Origin: Leuctra nigra
Lineage: Eukaryota > Arthropoda > Insecta > Plecoptera > Leuctridae
Length of the DNA: 64,000 nt
Direction of reading: 5' to 3'
NCBI GenBank assembly: GCA_934045905.1
Contig: OW203766.1
Location: 20,020,309 to 20,084,308 of the forward strand
Below the pieces are notes generated by a model that was not told the DNA's origin, searched no databases, and saw only the letters and a list, made by a program, of their open reading frames with translations. This document shows, piece by piece, positions 1 to 12,447 of the stretch. A program made the position numbers and the translations under genes. Within the stretch, counting starts at the first letter, position 1; each line of letters begins with the position of its first letter.

Positions 1-1654
1 TGACTCTAAAATTTGACGTATGCAAAATATGTCTTCTGATTTGCTACAGTTCTACTACGGAAAGAAACTTATGGTGGCTACTTGCCATCAAGCCTCAACG
101 CTTTTCGACAAGTCTTCAAGTAAGTATAGACAATGAGAGCACGCCATTGGTTGACCTTGAACACTACTCGCCGCTTTCGCCTAGACTTGCCCATTTTGTT
201 ATCTTTACCTCAGCTTAAGTTAGTTTTAAATTCAGGACTTTTTATATTGGGGTTGTAAAAAATTTGAAACGATATTTCCGTTCGTAATTTGATTACCGAT
301 TTTAAAAATGTTTTTTTTTATTTGTTGTAGATTCAGTAAGAAAACAATTTTGTTGTTTTCCTTTTTCGAAACACTCGAATAAACGTTGCTTTCTTCGATT
401 AAGAACACGGCAATTCACGATCCGCATTAATTGTTGTTCCTTTAAACACAAAAATTCTCAAATTTCGTCTATACCCAAGTGTCACCAACGTTCACGTTAC
501 TTTTCAAATTCCCGTCAAATCGTTCTATTTCCTCTTAGCATTTGTTTCTAACGCCCCGTTAAATAAGAAGTTGTTCTTGGATGTGAAAGCTACGTATAAT
601 CGTAGCTCCGTATCCAGTCACTGTGTCCTGTCACTCACTGGCGTCTAAATAATGCAAGGCGTCTCTGAGGCGCCTCGTGGAGGCGTCACCGTCGCTCGCT
701 TTGACGGACAGACAAATTGACGTCGAGCTTGATCGATTAGAAAATCAATGGGATTAAGAGATTGACATACATGATTAATTAAACCGATTGGAAGATTACA
801 AGATTGTTACTTACTTGATGATGTGCTGTGTTATTCACAACACATGTTCTACATAAATTGTAATTCACGTAGATATTATTAACGTATTCAATTCCAGTCT
901 TGTGAAGCTCTCCTCAGTTATCAGACAAGTGCAAGAGAGCTGCAACACAAGTAATTGCTTTGCAGTAGAATGTACGACTTTCTGGCACAAGAAAGTATAC
1001 GAACAGTACTAGTCGAGTTTCCAGAATTGTTGCAATGTCCAAGAAAACAGGTTCATTATTGCAAAAAAATGCATTTTACTTTAAATATTATTTCTGCTAA
1101 TAGCTAGAAGCTCCGTTTCCTCCATACTTTTATTGAAACTTCAAACACTTTTCGTATAATATTATCATTTATTTTTAATGGCATAACAACTCTTAATTTT
1201 GTAGAGGAAATGGCGTATTTTTACAGAGATAAAAATATAATGACCAAACGTCTTCTCTTCAAATAATCAATTAAACTTTATGTATGAACTGTATACGCTC
1301 ATGTATAATTCAGCAAAAAGTTTTGCAATTGGGTGACTAAAAAGTACAGACCTCTTCTTATCATGAAGCACGATTCTGCACTATTATTGTTGCACTCTGC
1401 ACTGTCCAGATAAATATTATTAATGTACATAGAAGTTACGTCCAGCCACCATTTATCTTATATCTATTGCGAACACTTCGCTTGCTGTATCGTTTAATCC
1501 GTCATATTGGCAGTAAACTCCACCCAGGCAGAAGGTGTTATAATGCCCCATCAAAAGATCTCGATAAGAGCTAACTTCCAATCCGAGCTGCGTGAAGTTA
1601 TTGGTCATAGAAAGCATTGATAAATACGATATTGAGAAACATTTTGGGAAAAAA
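1..1654. other. unassigned
   Basis: AT-rich. A small CpG-rich patch near 655-700 carries GGCGCCTCGTGGAGGCG. No gene supported; the ORF at 1453-1668 is short and unconvincing. Confidence 0.5.
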
Positions 1655-1841
1655 GTACACTTGGCCAAAGTAAAAACGGTGTTTTAACGACACAGCTGGT
1701 CGGTTACTTGACAATCAATCCTTGTTATTATCACTGTAATCAGAGCTCACCTACTAAAATTATTGATGACTCGTTGGCGTTTAAATCTCCATCAGCCGAT
1801 CCGATTCTTTCGTGTACCGTTTTTACTTTGGCCAAGTGCAC
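1655..1841. mobile_element. MITE-like inverted-repeat element, 187 bp
   Basis: GTACACTTGGCCAAAGTAAA at the left (to 1680) pairs with the inverted copy at 1816-1841. The TIR is about 25 bp with few mismatches. No clear target duplication. Confidence 0.65.
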
Positions 1842-3151
1842 ATTAAACGTAGTTATTTTATTATATTTCGACTTATTCCAAAATTAAATACAAGATAAAA
1901 AAAAACTCATTGTCCAGCCCATGAAATCGTGTTAAAGCTAATTTAAAGTCTCCCTCCTGACTTCAATTTAAAATTACCTAATTACGTGTTACTTTGAGTG
2001 GTAAATAATTATGATTTGAAATTAACTCGTCCGCCTCGCCATTCAGTAGCATGTATCTCATCTTATACAATGACGTAGAGTTACATACTAAATTAGGTAG
2101 CGGGACACATCCCGCTTTTGGGAAATACGAGATTTTTCTGACCAAGGAGCATCACATTCCATCGCATTGTTGTAAAACTGTTGTTTCAAACAAATGCTAC
2201 TCTAATGTAAAACGTAACATCTCTTCTTCAACTCTCTACTTATCATTTCACCCGTCGCTTAGAGCGTGTAAAACCTGAGAATAACATCTTGACAATAATA
2301 GGACGTCAGTTACTAAACGACAAAAGTGGAATGAAATTCAAATACTTGTTCTCGACATTGATGCATAGCGACGTCTACCGTCATGCGAAGATTATATTCG
2401 TCTTGAGCTCTCTAAACTATCACGTCAGAGTCAACCGGGCTGGTTCCATCTCAGACTTGTAATCTACTTATCTAACTGAACTGATTGAATAAGATTAGAG
2501 GAGTTGATATCAGATGACGTGACGTCATTATTTATTAACCCTCTCGTCTTTGAAGAAGAGATTGAGAAGTCATTGAGAATTCAAGATCTAGGAAATTACA
2601 TACACTTTTTTTAATCAGAATAGGTACTACCTTGGTTGGCTGCACATTATAGGATGTCGGAATTTGTATCAAATTAAATTTGCATTACTCACAGCAGTTC
2701 ACCGATGAAGTTATATGCCACAGTTATTGAGACATTTTCAATTTTATCCAAATAGGCAAGAATTATTGAGTGAGCTGAACTAGCGTCTTCTTTTTTTCAT
2801 TCCGTTCAAAACCGTAATCAAATATTAATATCACTTTGGTCTGAACCATCGAGTCTTAACTCTACTACCTATACCCACATGGTAAATAGAAAAGTGAGTA
2901 AAATTAGTAACTTACTTCAATCTATTTTCTCCCCAAAGCCTGGATCTACTTCGCAAGGTTATGTCTTGTCATATCCAATGGCAATCACATCTTGTTTAGA
3001 TTAAAACAAGTTAATAACCAGTAACAACACATAGTTGCATGTTTCTGTCACATTTAAATACACTTCATTTATCTTAAACAGAACACAAACTACACTTTTA
3101 CGACGGTTTTAGGACAGAAACACGTAATCTTTTCGTGAAAATTCTCTGGAA
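1842..3151. other. unassigned
   Basis: AT-rich with no supported gene or repeat. TGACGTGACGTCA at 2516-2528 is an isolated CRE-like site. Confidence 0.5.
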
Positions 3152-3445
3152 ATGAAATTGAAAACACGTATGACAGCCCTGTGTTTGTTTACATCGGCCA
3201 TCTTGGACATCGGCCTAGTGGATGTCAAGGCCGCTGAACATTCAGTCAACGACTGTAATGTAGGAGGCTGTGAAATCGGAACGCCGCGCGGCAATGAGTG
3301 TATGAGACGGTCGGCATACCCGCGGACACCCGTGAGAAGTTGTCTTATGGATAATGTAGCATTGACGATTGAACATGATACTACTCTTTCAGAAAACACC
3401 AGTTTTCTGAAATACTGCTCATTCAGAAATTTTGCACCTAGTTAA
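3152..3445 (+). CDS. possible small secreted protein, 97 aa (unconfirmed)
   Basis: The ORF starts with a basic n-region (MKLKTRM), then a hydrophobic stretch (TALCLFTSAILDIGLV) and a VKA-like cleavage site near residue 27. The predicted mature part has five Cys. The stretch is more GC- and CpG-rich than its surroundings. An antisense ORF of similar length covers the same bases, so chance openness from local base composition is a real alternative. I saw no clear TATA box, poly(A) signal or splice site, and recognise no family. Confidence 0.25.
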   Translation: MKLKTRMTALCLFTSAILDIGLVDVKAAEHSVNDCNVGGCEIGTPRGNECMRRSAYPRTPVRSCLMDNVALTIEHDTTLSENTSFLKYCSFRNFAPS

Positions 3446-6400
3446 AAGATTGACTCAAAACTTGATCATGAGTTTATTGAAAAACGTTGATAATGTAGAT
3501 AATAACAACATGGGAATTATATACAAACGACTAGCAATATTCAAAAGAAATATAATATTTCATCCCTAGTTCTTGTGTATTACCAATTTCTATTTCGAAT
3601 TTCCCCTACCCGATAATACAATGTTTAAGTTAACTTTCCAGTTCAAATTTAACAGCAATATCCGAATTGCTAATGAAATCTGGGATGTGTTTGATTGCGA
3701 TTCCATCACGCCCGAAGGATTATATCACAGCATGAACCTGCCAACTGCCAAGCACAATGTATATTAATATATTCCTACCTCTCATTATATTTAATATCTG
3801 TTGACTTGGTGTAGCTAATTAGTGAGAATTATACACGGCTCGCGAGTCTCTTTGTCTTTTAATAACGCGAGGCTTATGAGGAAGTTTATAAAGGTTCACG
3901 ATAGAACTTGCTTCATGGTAGGGTATATTGAATGATAATGAACATAGCAAACTTGCAAAAAATATAATGTGTTCATAACAAGTTGATAATTACGTAACTT
4001 GTGCGTTTTAATTAGTGTGTGTTTGGGTAGATTCTTCCTGAATATAAAGCAAATAAAGAAAACGCGCCCAAACTCTGTTAAAATCCAGCCTTTTTTTTAT
4101 TATACACCAAGTTAATTATGTTCTTTGTCCTAAATCATACAAGTGTAACTAAAGTTAGGTCTAAACGTCTAGCAAAACTTTCATTTGATCGGATACTAGC
4201 ATTTGCATTACATTTCAACCAATTACATGAATGCGTTCAAAAATCATAAGTATGGATGATTTCTGAATTGTGCCAAATTTCAGCTTTTAGTAACATGGTT
4301 ACTTGAATCACCAGCACCAGAAAACGTAAAAGTTTCAGATCCTCTTTCTAAATTAATGTGGAAGCCACTTGTGAAATAACCGTCTGTTGATGCCACGGAA
4401 AATAATAGATGCAGCATCATAATTAGTCTATTACTTAAATGTACACTAATCTAGGATAAAAACACTGGTATTAATTAAAAGCCATATAAAATGGACCGCG
4501 ATATTTCCTGAGAAGACAACGCCAAAACAAAACAAACCAACTCTTAGATTAAATTGACCCCTACTGAGCAACCGGTGAACTTGTCATTGAACCTTTCTTC
4601 CCGCCTACAAGCATATCTCTCACAACCGGCCGCACAACTGCGCCATGAGTCATCGAAGAAGAGGTCAGTAATATCGGTAGTATTAAACCAGTGGATGTGC
4701 AGCAGAATTATAAAGAGTTATTTATGTGTTGCCTTGTCAGTGTCAAGAGTTGTGTGTATGGTTGGTGACAGGCAAAGAAGAACCCAGTTTAGCATTGTCA
4801 GGTATAGGCTAGCCCATGCTAGCGCGGGTTCATTTTCGCCCGTCCCCGACCTTAGGTGAAACAAGGAGGCCTCTTGAGATACGTATTAAAGAACATAGTG
4901 ACAAGGTAAGGAGCATAAAATTTCTTCTTCTGTGGCACCTGATCGTGCATGGTCGATTATGCGTAATTAAAATTGGGATTCTGCTGTGGCAATTTATAAA
5001 GAAAATCATGTGAGAAAAAGAAAATTTGTTGAAGCTGCCTTTATTTTGTGTAATGAAAACATTAGCAGCCAATCAAGCTATTTCTTTTCTCACGCCACTT
5101 TTCTCAATAAACTACTTCCTTACAGATAGGTATATCTATTTCCTAGGGCAGTGCTATCTCATTCATTAGAATATTGTAACGCTTTCCCATTTTTGTTGCA
5201 AAATGCATTTCTAATACAAACGTTGTCAATCCATTAGATATCCTGCTAATGGAATCTGATAACCAGATTATACTAATGTAAACTCGCTTTATACTTGAAC
5301 AATATTGGGATTGTTCCTGCAGAGGGAATGACTAATTCCTCACAACATTATCCAGGTCAGCTTTGAGTTGGGTTTTGTGTTGAGCTGATTGTTCAACTAT
5401 TATCGCTGTTTGAAAAAGATGCGGGTTGCATAACAATGATCTATACAGAGATGTTGTAAATAATACATCAGTGCGCTTTCAATTGAAATTAAGCGTCCTA
5501 CAATATTCATTATGATTATTACCTATGGGTTTATAATACATAAAAAATAAAAATAATTATTTCAATATATTGTGATTAATTTGGAAATATAAAACTTGCA
5601 TGTATAGAGTAGTTTTTGTACAGTCTGCAAAGGTAACAAAAATAACTAGAAAGGAATTTTCGTCAGTGATACCGAATATTAAAAGTATTTTGATCACAAT
5701 TACGGTCTTCTCAGATGACTATATTTACTTTAATCCCGATCTAAGTAGAGCAAAGTAGCGTCTTATAACTAACCTCAAACCATACTGCAGAAGTAAAGAG
5801 TAGTCAAGAGTTGCAATGGTTGTCACAAAGTCACAAACAAAACGATATGATATGTTTCTAGCAGAGATTCAGCTTGGAGCACCGAGTTCGGTTCCCGTCT
5901 CTCATAAATCAGAATTATCATGGTTCACAACATTCATTGCAATAATCTGTATAGTTTTCATCCCACGACCACTTAATGGCTAATTTTATTTGCCCCTTGG
6001 TATATTATTTAATTTTATAATTTTAGCTTGAAAGAATATAATTTTTTTGAATCATCATTATTTGAAATCGGTGAATTTAATTGAAAAGAATTTGCTTATT
6101 TGATCAATTCCTCTTTAATTATATATACTTTTGATATATTATGTGTTTCATAAAACACGTTTTTTAACACATCTGGAGGCAAATTCTTGAGATTCACGTT
6201 TTGAAACCATTTATACGTTTTCATCGTTTTACAAGTTGAAGGCTAAGCAATAGGTGTCAACATTTTCAAGTTTATAATGCGAACGCAAAACAGTTTCGAA
6301 ACGAGAATCACAAGAATTGGCCTCAATTTTTGGGATATTGGCTACACGTTTAAAGTAGTAGAGAATGAGATGCTCTTTAAACAGCGTTGTCCTCTTTAAA

Positions 6401-6994
6401 AAAAACATATAAAAATTTATGAGTGTTTTTCAAAGCAACAGGTATAAAATTATACCCGCCTTTAAAGCTTTAGATCAAGATTAAAAAAATACTTTTTAAA
6501 GACGTTGTCGCTCCAACGTGTATCTTCAATGGCGGTCACAATCTCCCAAAACGTCGGAGATTTTCATAGCTTTACCTTCTGTTTTAATCCCGCTTCTGTC
6601 AAAGTTCAACCAGCAGCGTGGCAACAGGTTGTGGCCTCCAGCAGTTGGAAGAAGAAGAAGAACAGTGGATCCAGGCCAGAATCCTAACAGGTGGTTGATG
6701 AAAATATCAAAACACCAAACACACCACTGGCTGCGGCTTAGCAACAACCATGACATTACAAAATACAATTATCTCCCTCATTGCGATTCCGAACGTAGCG
6801 TGGAAATTGCCCCAGGAATATTAAGTTAGCCAATTTCAAGGGATTTCAGTTAATTTTGTTGGAGGGTTGTGCTTTATGATTGCAGACATTTTGTTCGCAT
6901 TTGACCAGTTCATACAAGAACTTAATATTATTAATAATCAGCAGCGATTAATTATTATTGGTATTGAAAATGAAATTTCGTGAAGTAAAAGGGA
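3446..6994. other. unassigned
   Basis: AT-rich. ORFs at 3573, 4554, 4816 and 6505-6829 overlap antisense ORFs and carry no recognisable domain. Confidence 0.5.
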
Positions 6995-7392
6995 CCCATT
7001 AAAAAACACTTCGTGTAAAAATAACAGCCAAGTCTCTTCAACTAAAAAAAAATATGAAATCTAAAAATTCTGCACTGAAAAGTAGTGATATCAAAAAATT
7101 TGCCAAGTCAAAACTTTATTTGAAAATCAAAAAATACTTGGCGCATCGTTTTTTTTAGGGCATTATAGGTATACTATGTATATGTATATTTCATGTATAA
7201 TTTATAATTGGCTTATACTTCCAAGCTATTTATGTACACGATGCGCCAAGTATTTTTTGATTTTCAAATAAAGTTTTGACTTGGCTCATTTTTTGATATC
7301 ACTACTTTTCAGTGCAGAATTTTTAGATTTCATATTTTTTTTTAGTTGAAGAGACTTGGCTGTTATTTTTACACGAAGTGTTTTTTAATGGG
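6995..7392. repeat. foldback terminus of E1
   Basis: The 154-bp arms can pair into a long hairpin. Arm landmarks are TAAAAAACACTTCGTG at the outer end and CTTGGCGCATCG at the inner end. Confidence 0.9.
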
Positions 7393-8503
7393 ATATCACT
7401 ACTTTTTTTAGTTTATTCTTACAACTTGTGACAATCGAATGAACAATTACTATATCCTTAAAAAAAATCACCCTTTACAATTTGGTTATTTTCATGAAGA
7501 ATAGCAAAGGTTTCATTCCAATCGGTCAACCAAGTTCCGAGATATGGCAACATATCCGTTGTCAAAATGGCTGCTGAACTTTCTGCACTGCCACATAGAA
7601 TTTATAACTATAAATGATGTGTATCATTTTAAGCTTTCTGAATATGTATTTATTGTATAGGAGGGGATTATAATAATTTATAAATTTGAATGACGTCATT
7701 TCCGGTCTCATAAATAGGAACATTCTAGTTTGACTGTTCCTATTCCATAGAGATGGCCTTCCGAATCGTTTCGCGCTAGTTTCATACCGATCTGTCAACC
7801 AGTTTTCGAGATATGGCGTTTCTTCCGGTTTCAAAATGGCTGCTGAAATCACTGACTCCTTGAATTATAATTTAAACATGATTACATTTTATTATAAGCT
7901 GTCTGAAATAGTATATTTATTGCATCAACATGTAAATTTGTGAGATTCTTAAAAAGTGTGACGTCATTTCCAGTTTTGGTATGGAAAACTGCAAATATTA
8001 TTGATGATAATACATAAAGTTGACCGTCTAAATTGTTTAGCGCTGGTTTCGTTCAAATCTATTTAGCCGTTATTGATATATGATGTCACTTCCGGTTTCA
8101 AAATGGCGGCTTCCGGTTGGTTTTATAACAAGTCAAATGAGATATCAAAAGTACATACGTTACATAAATATCAAAATAATCGGATCAAATTTGTTGCCGA
8201 AATGCCAATCGATGTATTTCAAATTTCATGACGTCATTTCCGGTTTCGTTAACATAAATTTTAGTCTGTTGCTATTTATAATCCATAAAGTTGACCGTCC
8301 GAATCGTTTGGCGCTATTTTCGTTCCAATCAGCTCAGCCGTTGTCGAGATATGATGTCACTTCCGGTTTCAAAAGGGCGGCACAAAAAAAGTCAAGGGGG
8401 GGAGGGCAAATCAGACGCCAAAAGTGCACACGTGGTAAAAATGTGAGATCAATCGGTTCAGCCGTTTAGGCTGTGGCCTGTTTACCGGATTTGAATTCCA
8501 GGA

Positions 8504-8542
8504 TACTACTACTACTAAGATTATTATTATTATTATTATTAT
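8504..8542. repeat. microsatellites (ACT)n and (TTA)n inside E1
   Basis: Short runs in the middle of the family A element; E2 has (GATGAT)n and E5 has (AGT)n in the same place. Confidence 0.8.
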
Positions 8543-9730
8543 GAAAACCGCCCTAAAACACGGTTTTCACGGCCCTCTAGCTCGCAAAGGGCGTAACCTA
8601 TTGTTCCCAAATTTGGTATATGTTGTAGGGTGGGCCATTGCTCGAAATTGAGATATTTCCCAACAATGTGAGATTCCCCAATTTTAAGATCCAATAGGCC
8701 GAAAATGCCACTTTGATGCCTACAGTAAAAGTGGGTTTGCTCCAGCCTTTATATGAGAGTGTGCGCGCGCCGTACGACTTGGCTGGCGTGGAGCGACCGC
8801 TCCACTAGATTAGGTAATTAAGCGAGCGTCACCGCGGTATGCCACTTTTTTGAAACACACCGATACACGAATCGATCTGAAATTTTTCATAAACGAATTT
8901 TTCATATTTCATGTTATATGAGCGGTCACAGGTGTGATTTGATTGAAAATTATAAATGGAAATATGTGACAAATAAACTGTAAATGTTGCATGGTCATTG
9001 GGATCAACATTCAAGGTGTTTTTGAAAATTTAAAGGCAAATTGGTCAAAAAATTCACTAGTAATTGACATCCTATTGACAATTTTTGCATGCGTTGAAAT
9101 ATTTGTCAAAATTATTCAACGTAATCTCAAAGAAAATATCACAGTTTCTTTGACGCATTCGACTCCAGTTGTTTGCAAGGTTTATGATGAGACAGCAACT
9201 TTCCCACGTATTAATTCGCATGCATTACAAATACTAGACGAATATGCGTTACGCAGAGCGTTTTCTCAGTGTTCGACTGTGTCAAAAGAAGGAATATTTA
9301 CATTTCATATCTAATGACTGGCTAATCAACACGGCATTTCAAAGTCACTGCTTATATCATTTATAAAATATAATTTAAAATTCTTTCATATTAAAACAAA
9401 GAAGATCTTTAAAAGAATATTTAAAATTGTTTTTACATTTCTTTACTTATAAGTTTTAGTGATTTCAAAGAGAAGTGAAATTAAAATTCATCATCCAACT
9501 TTTACCATTGAGTGCTTGAATACGAGAAAATTCCTAGTTGAATAACCTGCGATATTCCTGTATAAAGAAAGTTTAATTAATTTTGTCTTAATTAAAATTT
9601 ATTACGTTGTTATTACTTGAGTTAAGACGAAACAAAATAATTTCCAACTCTTTTTAACACAATTAGCTTAATATACGATCTTCAATTTTCACTTTCGAGA
9701 AACAGATGTTTGTTTTGACGTGCTAAGCGA

Positions 9731-9766
9731 CGGGAGGGGGGAAAGGGGGAGGGGGAGGGGGAGAGC
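9731..9766 (+). other. G-rich run with quadruplex potential
   Basis: Five G-runs of three or more separated by A's. Meets the usual G-quadruplex pattern; folding is not shown. Confidence 0.55.
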
Positions 9767-10443
9767 CCTTCAAAATAAGATAATATTTCGCCAGCTAAAA
9801 TAACCACTCCTCTCCGTCTTCAATTATTTGATTAATTTTTGTTCAGTTAAGAACATTGAAAGCCATCAAGTTCGCATCGAGGCAGAAAATATATAGTTAA
9901 ATAAAATTGGGGAAATGAAATATTTCAAGCTTGTTAATTTACATCGACAGGAGCAAAGCTTGTTGAAGGGAACCCTCGAAAAACTTTCATGCAGGCTTTC
10001 TAAAAACTTTTTCATACAAAAGCAAAACGTATTGTAAAGAATACAACTGCTTCCAACAAATCTTTATGAATGTCTATTCCTATTATATTTCGAATCAGTC
10101 AATATCTACATCCATGACATAAATCTTTCACCATGTAAAGAACTACGATATTGCAATGCAACTGCGTTACTATTCACTGCCCTAGTTCGACATAAATATC
10201 AACTGCCAAATCACTTTGTCTTCACAAACACAAACCCATATATCTCCACTAAAAATAAGTACATCTTCTCGGAAACTGCCTGAAGTCAATAAACACCCCT
10301 GGGGGACTCCCGATAGGAAATCATCTCGACGCTATTTACTTAGTGCCCTCTACCCAAAGGGTCAACGTCGCCTCCCCCCAACCCCGCAAACCTTCACCCG
10401 ATAAAGCACCCAATTTCCTGTTCTGATCCCCTGCATGGTACCT

Positions 10444-10457
10444 GTTGCTATAGCAAC
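10444..10457. promoter_or_regulatory. X-box (RFX-type) palindrome
   Basis: GTTGCTATAGCAAC matches the palindromic X-box consensus GTTRCY-AT-RGYAAC, bound by RFX factors that drive ciliary genes. It lies in a locally GC-rich stretch outside recognised repeats. The target gene is unknown. Confidence 0.4.
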
Positions 10458-10770
10458 GCAGCCTCCCTGCCTGGACCGGGATTACTGGCAACGTCACTCG
10501 CTCCGAGGTAGATTCGAGAGAGATTGGTCCAGACATGGAAAGTGGCGCTTTCCTGTTGACTTATTGACTCGTTTCTTTGTGCCATGTGGGTTGAAAGTAG
10601 GCTGTTTTGCAAAGAGGTTAATGGCGTTGTGAATGATTAATGAACATTTCAATGGAGTGATGTTGAAAGGATGCATTTGAAGCCGAGGTATAGAATACTT
10701 GGTATATGTTAGTTATGAAACACTTTAGTTGAGACTGTAAAATATCCTTGCGAAATCCTATAAAATATAT

Positions 10771-11060
10771 ACTGGGAAACGCTTTTTGTAACGCGTTTAT
10801 AAGCGAGCCGTCGTATTGCATGCAAATTAATATACGTGTAATGTTGCTGCTCTATATACATTGAAATAGTTAGGAAAACTATCTTAAGCCCATGCGCCAA
10901 AGGAGTGGTGATAATTTCTTTGAAACTTCTTTGATTAAATTTGCAAATATTTCAAAACAAGCATAAAATTTCCGAGACAAATTCAATAAATGAAAAAATG
11001 ATGGGATCGATTAACTTTAATTTATAAATTAAATCTGACCTGATAAATGACGTGTCAACG
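10771..11060 (+). repeat. family B copy 1 (diverged)
   Basis: Starts ACTGGGAAACGC with TAACGCG and AAGCGAGCC nearby. It continues parallel to the copies at 21023 and 43887 (GCATGC, then AAATTTGCAAATATTTCAA). The 3' limit is uncertain. Confidence 0.55.
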
Positions 11061-11726
11061 TAATGGCTGCAACTGAATTTCGTGCAAGCTATGAATATCT
11101 ACAATTATTTTAAAAATACACGACGTTTTATAATATATCAGTCTCCCTTGAAATTTGAACACTCCCATGACCTTCTCGCACCTTCTTAAGATAAATATGA
11201 ATTTGAGCATCGCTTTATGAAATCGTCATAATAAAAGCTTTGTTCAGTCAGACTTTAGCGCAAGCATCTCTCTCTTCTCTCCCTGAAGGACTCATGATTT
11301 TAGAGAAGAAAGTGGAAACACAAATTATTAAGCGCGAGGAGCGGCGTCACCTTTGACACCTTTTAGCATTGAGTCTTCTCTTTTCTACTTTTGTTCGTGT
11401 GATAGAGGTCACAACGTTTCTCCGATAGAGCTAAACTTTTGCATAGGTTGATGAAATGAGCATTGTATTGTTTTCAGGATAGTTTTTGAAAAACTATCAT
11501 CTGAATATTAGAAAGTAAAAATGTACCTTTCGTCCGATCAAGTTGAAATATTTCATGGTCATGAAGGCCACTAGCATGACTTTTTTAACAGTTGTTATAA
11601 TTCATACATCGATTAATAAAATGCAGCGTACGTTATTCACTTGAAATTATTGATTCTGTTTCAAAATCGAGAATGTATAAATCAACAATGCATGCACAGC
11701 TAGATATTATCTACATCCAGGCAATC

Positions 11727-11930
11727 GGAAAACTTTCTGTTTAACGCGTTGACAAGCGAGCACCGATACTTAGAACTTCTCAAAATGGTTTTAACATCAG
11801 CTTCAATTGCTTTTGTTCATGATCGTTTGCGCTGAATCATGATAAAAATGGTTTTGATGACTTTCAACTTGATCGGAACAACATTCCCAATGATGAAGCT
11901 GTTCAACAAATCAGAGAATGTGTGTTAAAA
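11727..11930 (+). repeat. family B copy 2 (diverged)
   Basis: GGAAAAC, TTTAACGCGTTGACAAGCGAGCAC and later 'TTGATCGG' text. The 3' limit is uncertain. Confidence 0.5.
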
Positions 11931-12020
11931 AAATATATAGCATAGGTACCATACAAGTGATCCTTATTCCTTAAGTGTGACTAAAAACTGGAAAAAAACA
12001 AAACAAAAAGCAGATACCAG

Positions 12021-12145
12021 GGGCCCTATTCTATAACTCTAAAATTCCCGATTCTGCTGAAAACTGATTCACTACCATATAGATTATCATTGCACTGAAT
12101 CGGATTCCAGCCGAAACGGGAACTAAAAGTTATAGAATAGTGCCC
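12021..12145. mobile_element. MITE M2, 125 bp, CAG flanks
   Basis: TIR GGGCCCTATTCTATAACT versus GGGCACTATTCTATAACT. CAG lies at 12018-12020 and 12146-12148. It is in the same family as 24197-24322. Confidence 0.78.
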
Positions 12146-12447
12146 CAGAGCTAAAAGAAAAAAGTACTCTTCGCTATACAGCTTTAAAATACGATTTCAT
12201 CGTAGTGAATATTGCAGCACAACTAAAATAAAATGAATGCAATTAAAATCATTATACGTGAACTTGTGATATTTTCTCAACTCCCTCATTAATGTGTTCA
12301 AACACGACGTTGTTTTCGTCAACATAACGGAGGTCTTGCTTCAACTTTCATCAACAAAACCGTTTCTGTTAGCAAAGTCAAGCAATTACAATGCCGATGT
12401 TTACTGAATGAATAACAGTTTAATTACTGCAGAGTTTCCCCTTTCGG

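Larger units (their letters stand above)
6995..8808 (-). mobile_element. family A element, copy E1 (4 modules)
   Basis: The foldback end is at the left (arms 6995-7148 and 7239-7392, near-perfect inverted repeats around a 90-bp spacer). The palindromic end is at the right: GTGGAGCG-AC-CGCTCCAC then TAG (8788-8808), followed by AT. The body has four degenerate modules of about 267 bp and a (TTA)n microsatellite at 8521-8542. The spacer lies in the minority orientation relative to the body. No coding capacity was seen; ORFs inside are chance. Confidence 0.85.
8811..10770. other. unassigned
   Basis: Holds the phrase AATCGATCTGAAATTTTTCA at 8870 (shared with repeats), the G-rich run at 9731 and the X-box at 10444. 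The 107-codon ORF at 8991-9314 is AT-rich and unrecognised. Confidence 0.5.

Noticed and set aside
5870..5900. GAGTTCGGTTCCC, like a tRNA B box
   Set aside because: No matching A box or acceptor stem upstream.
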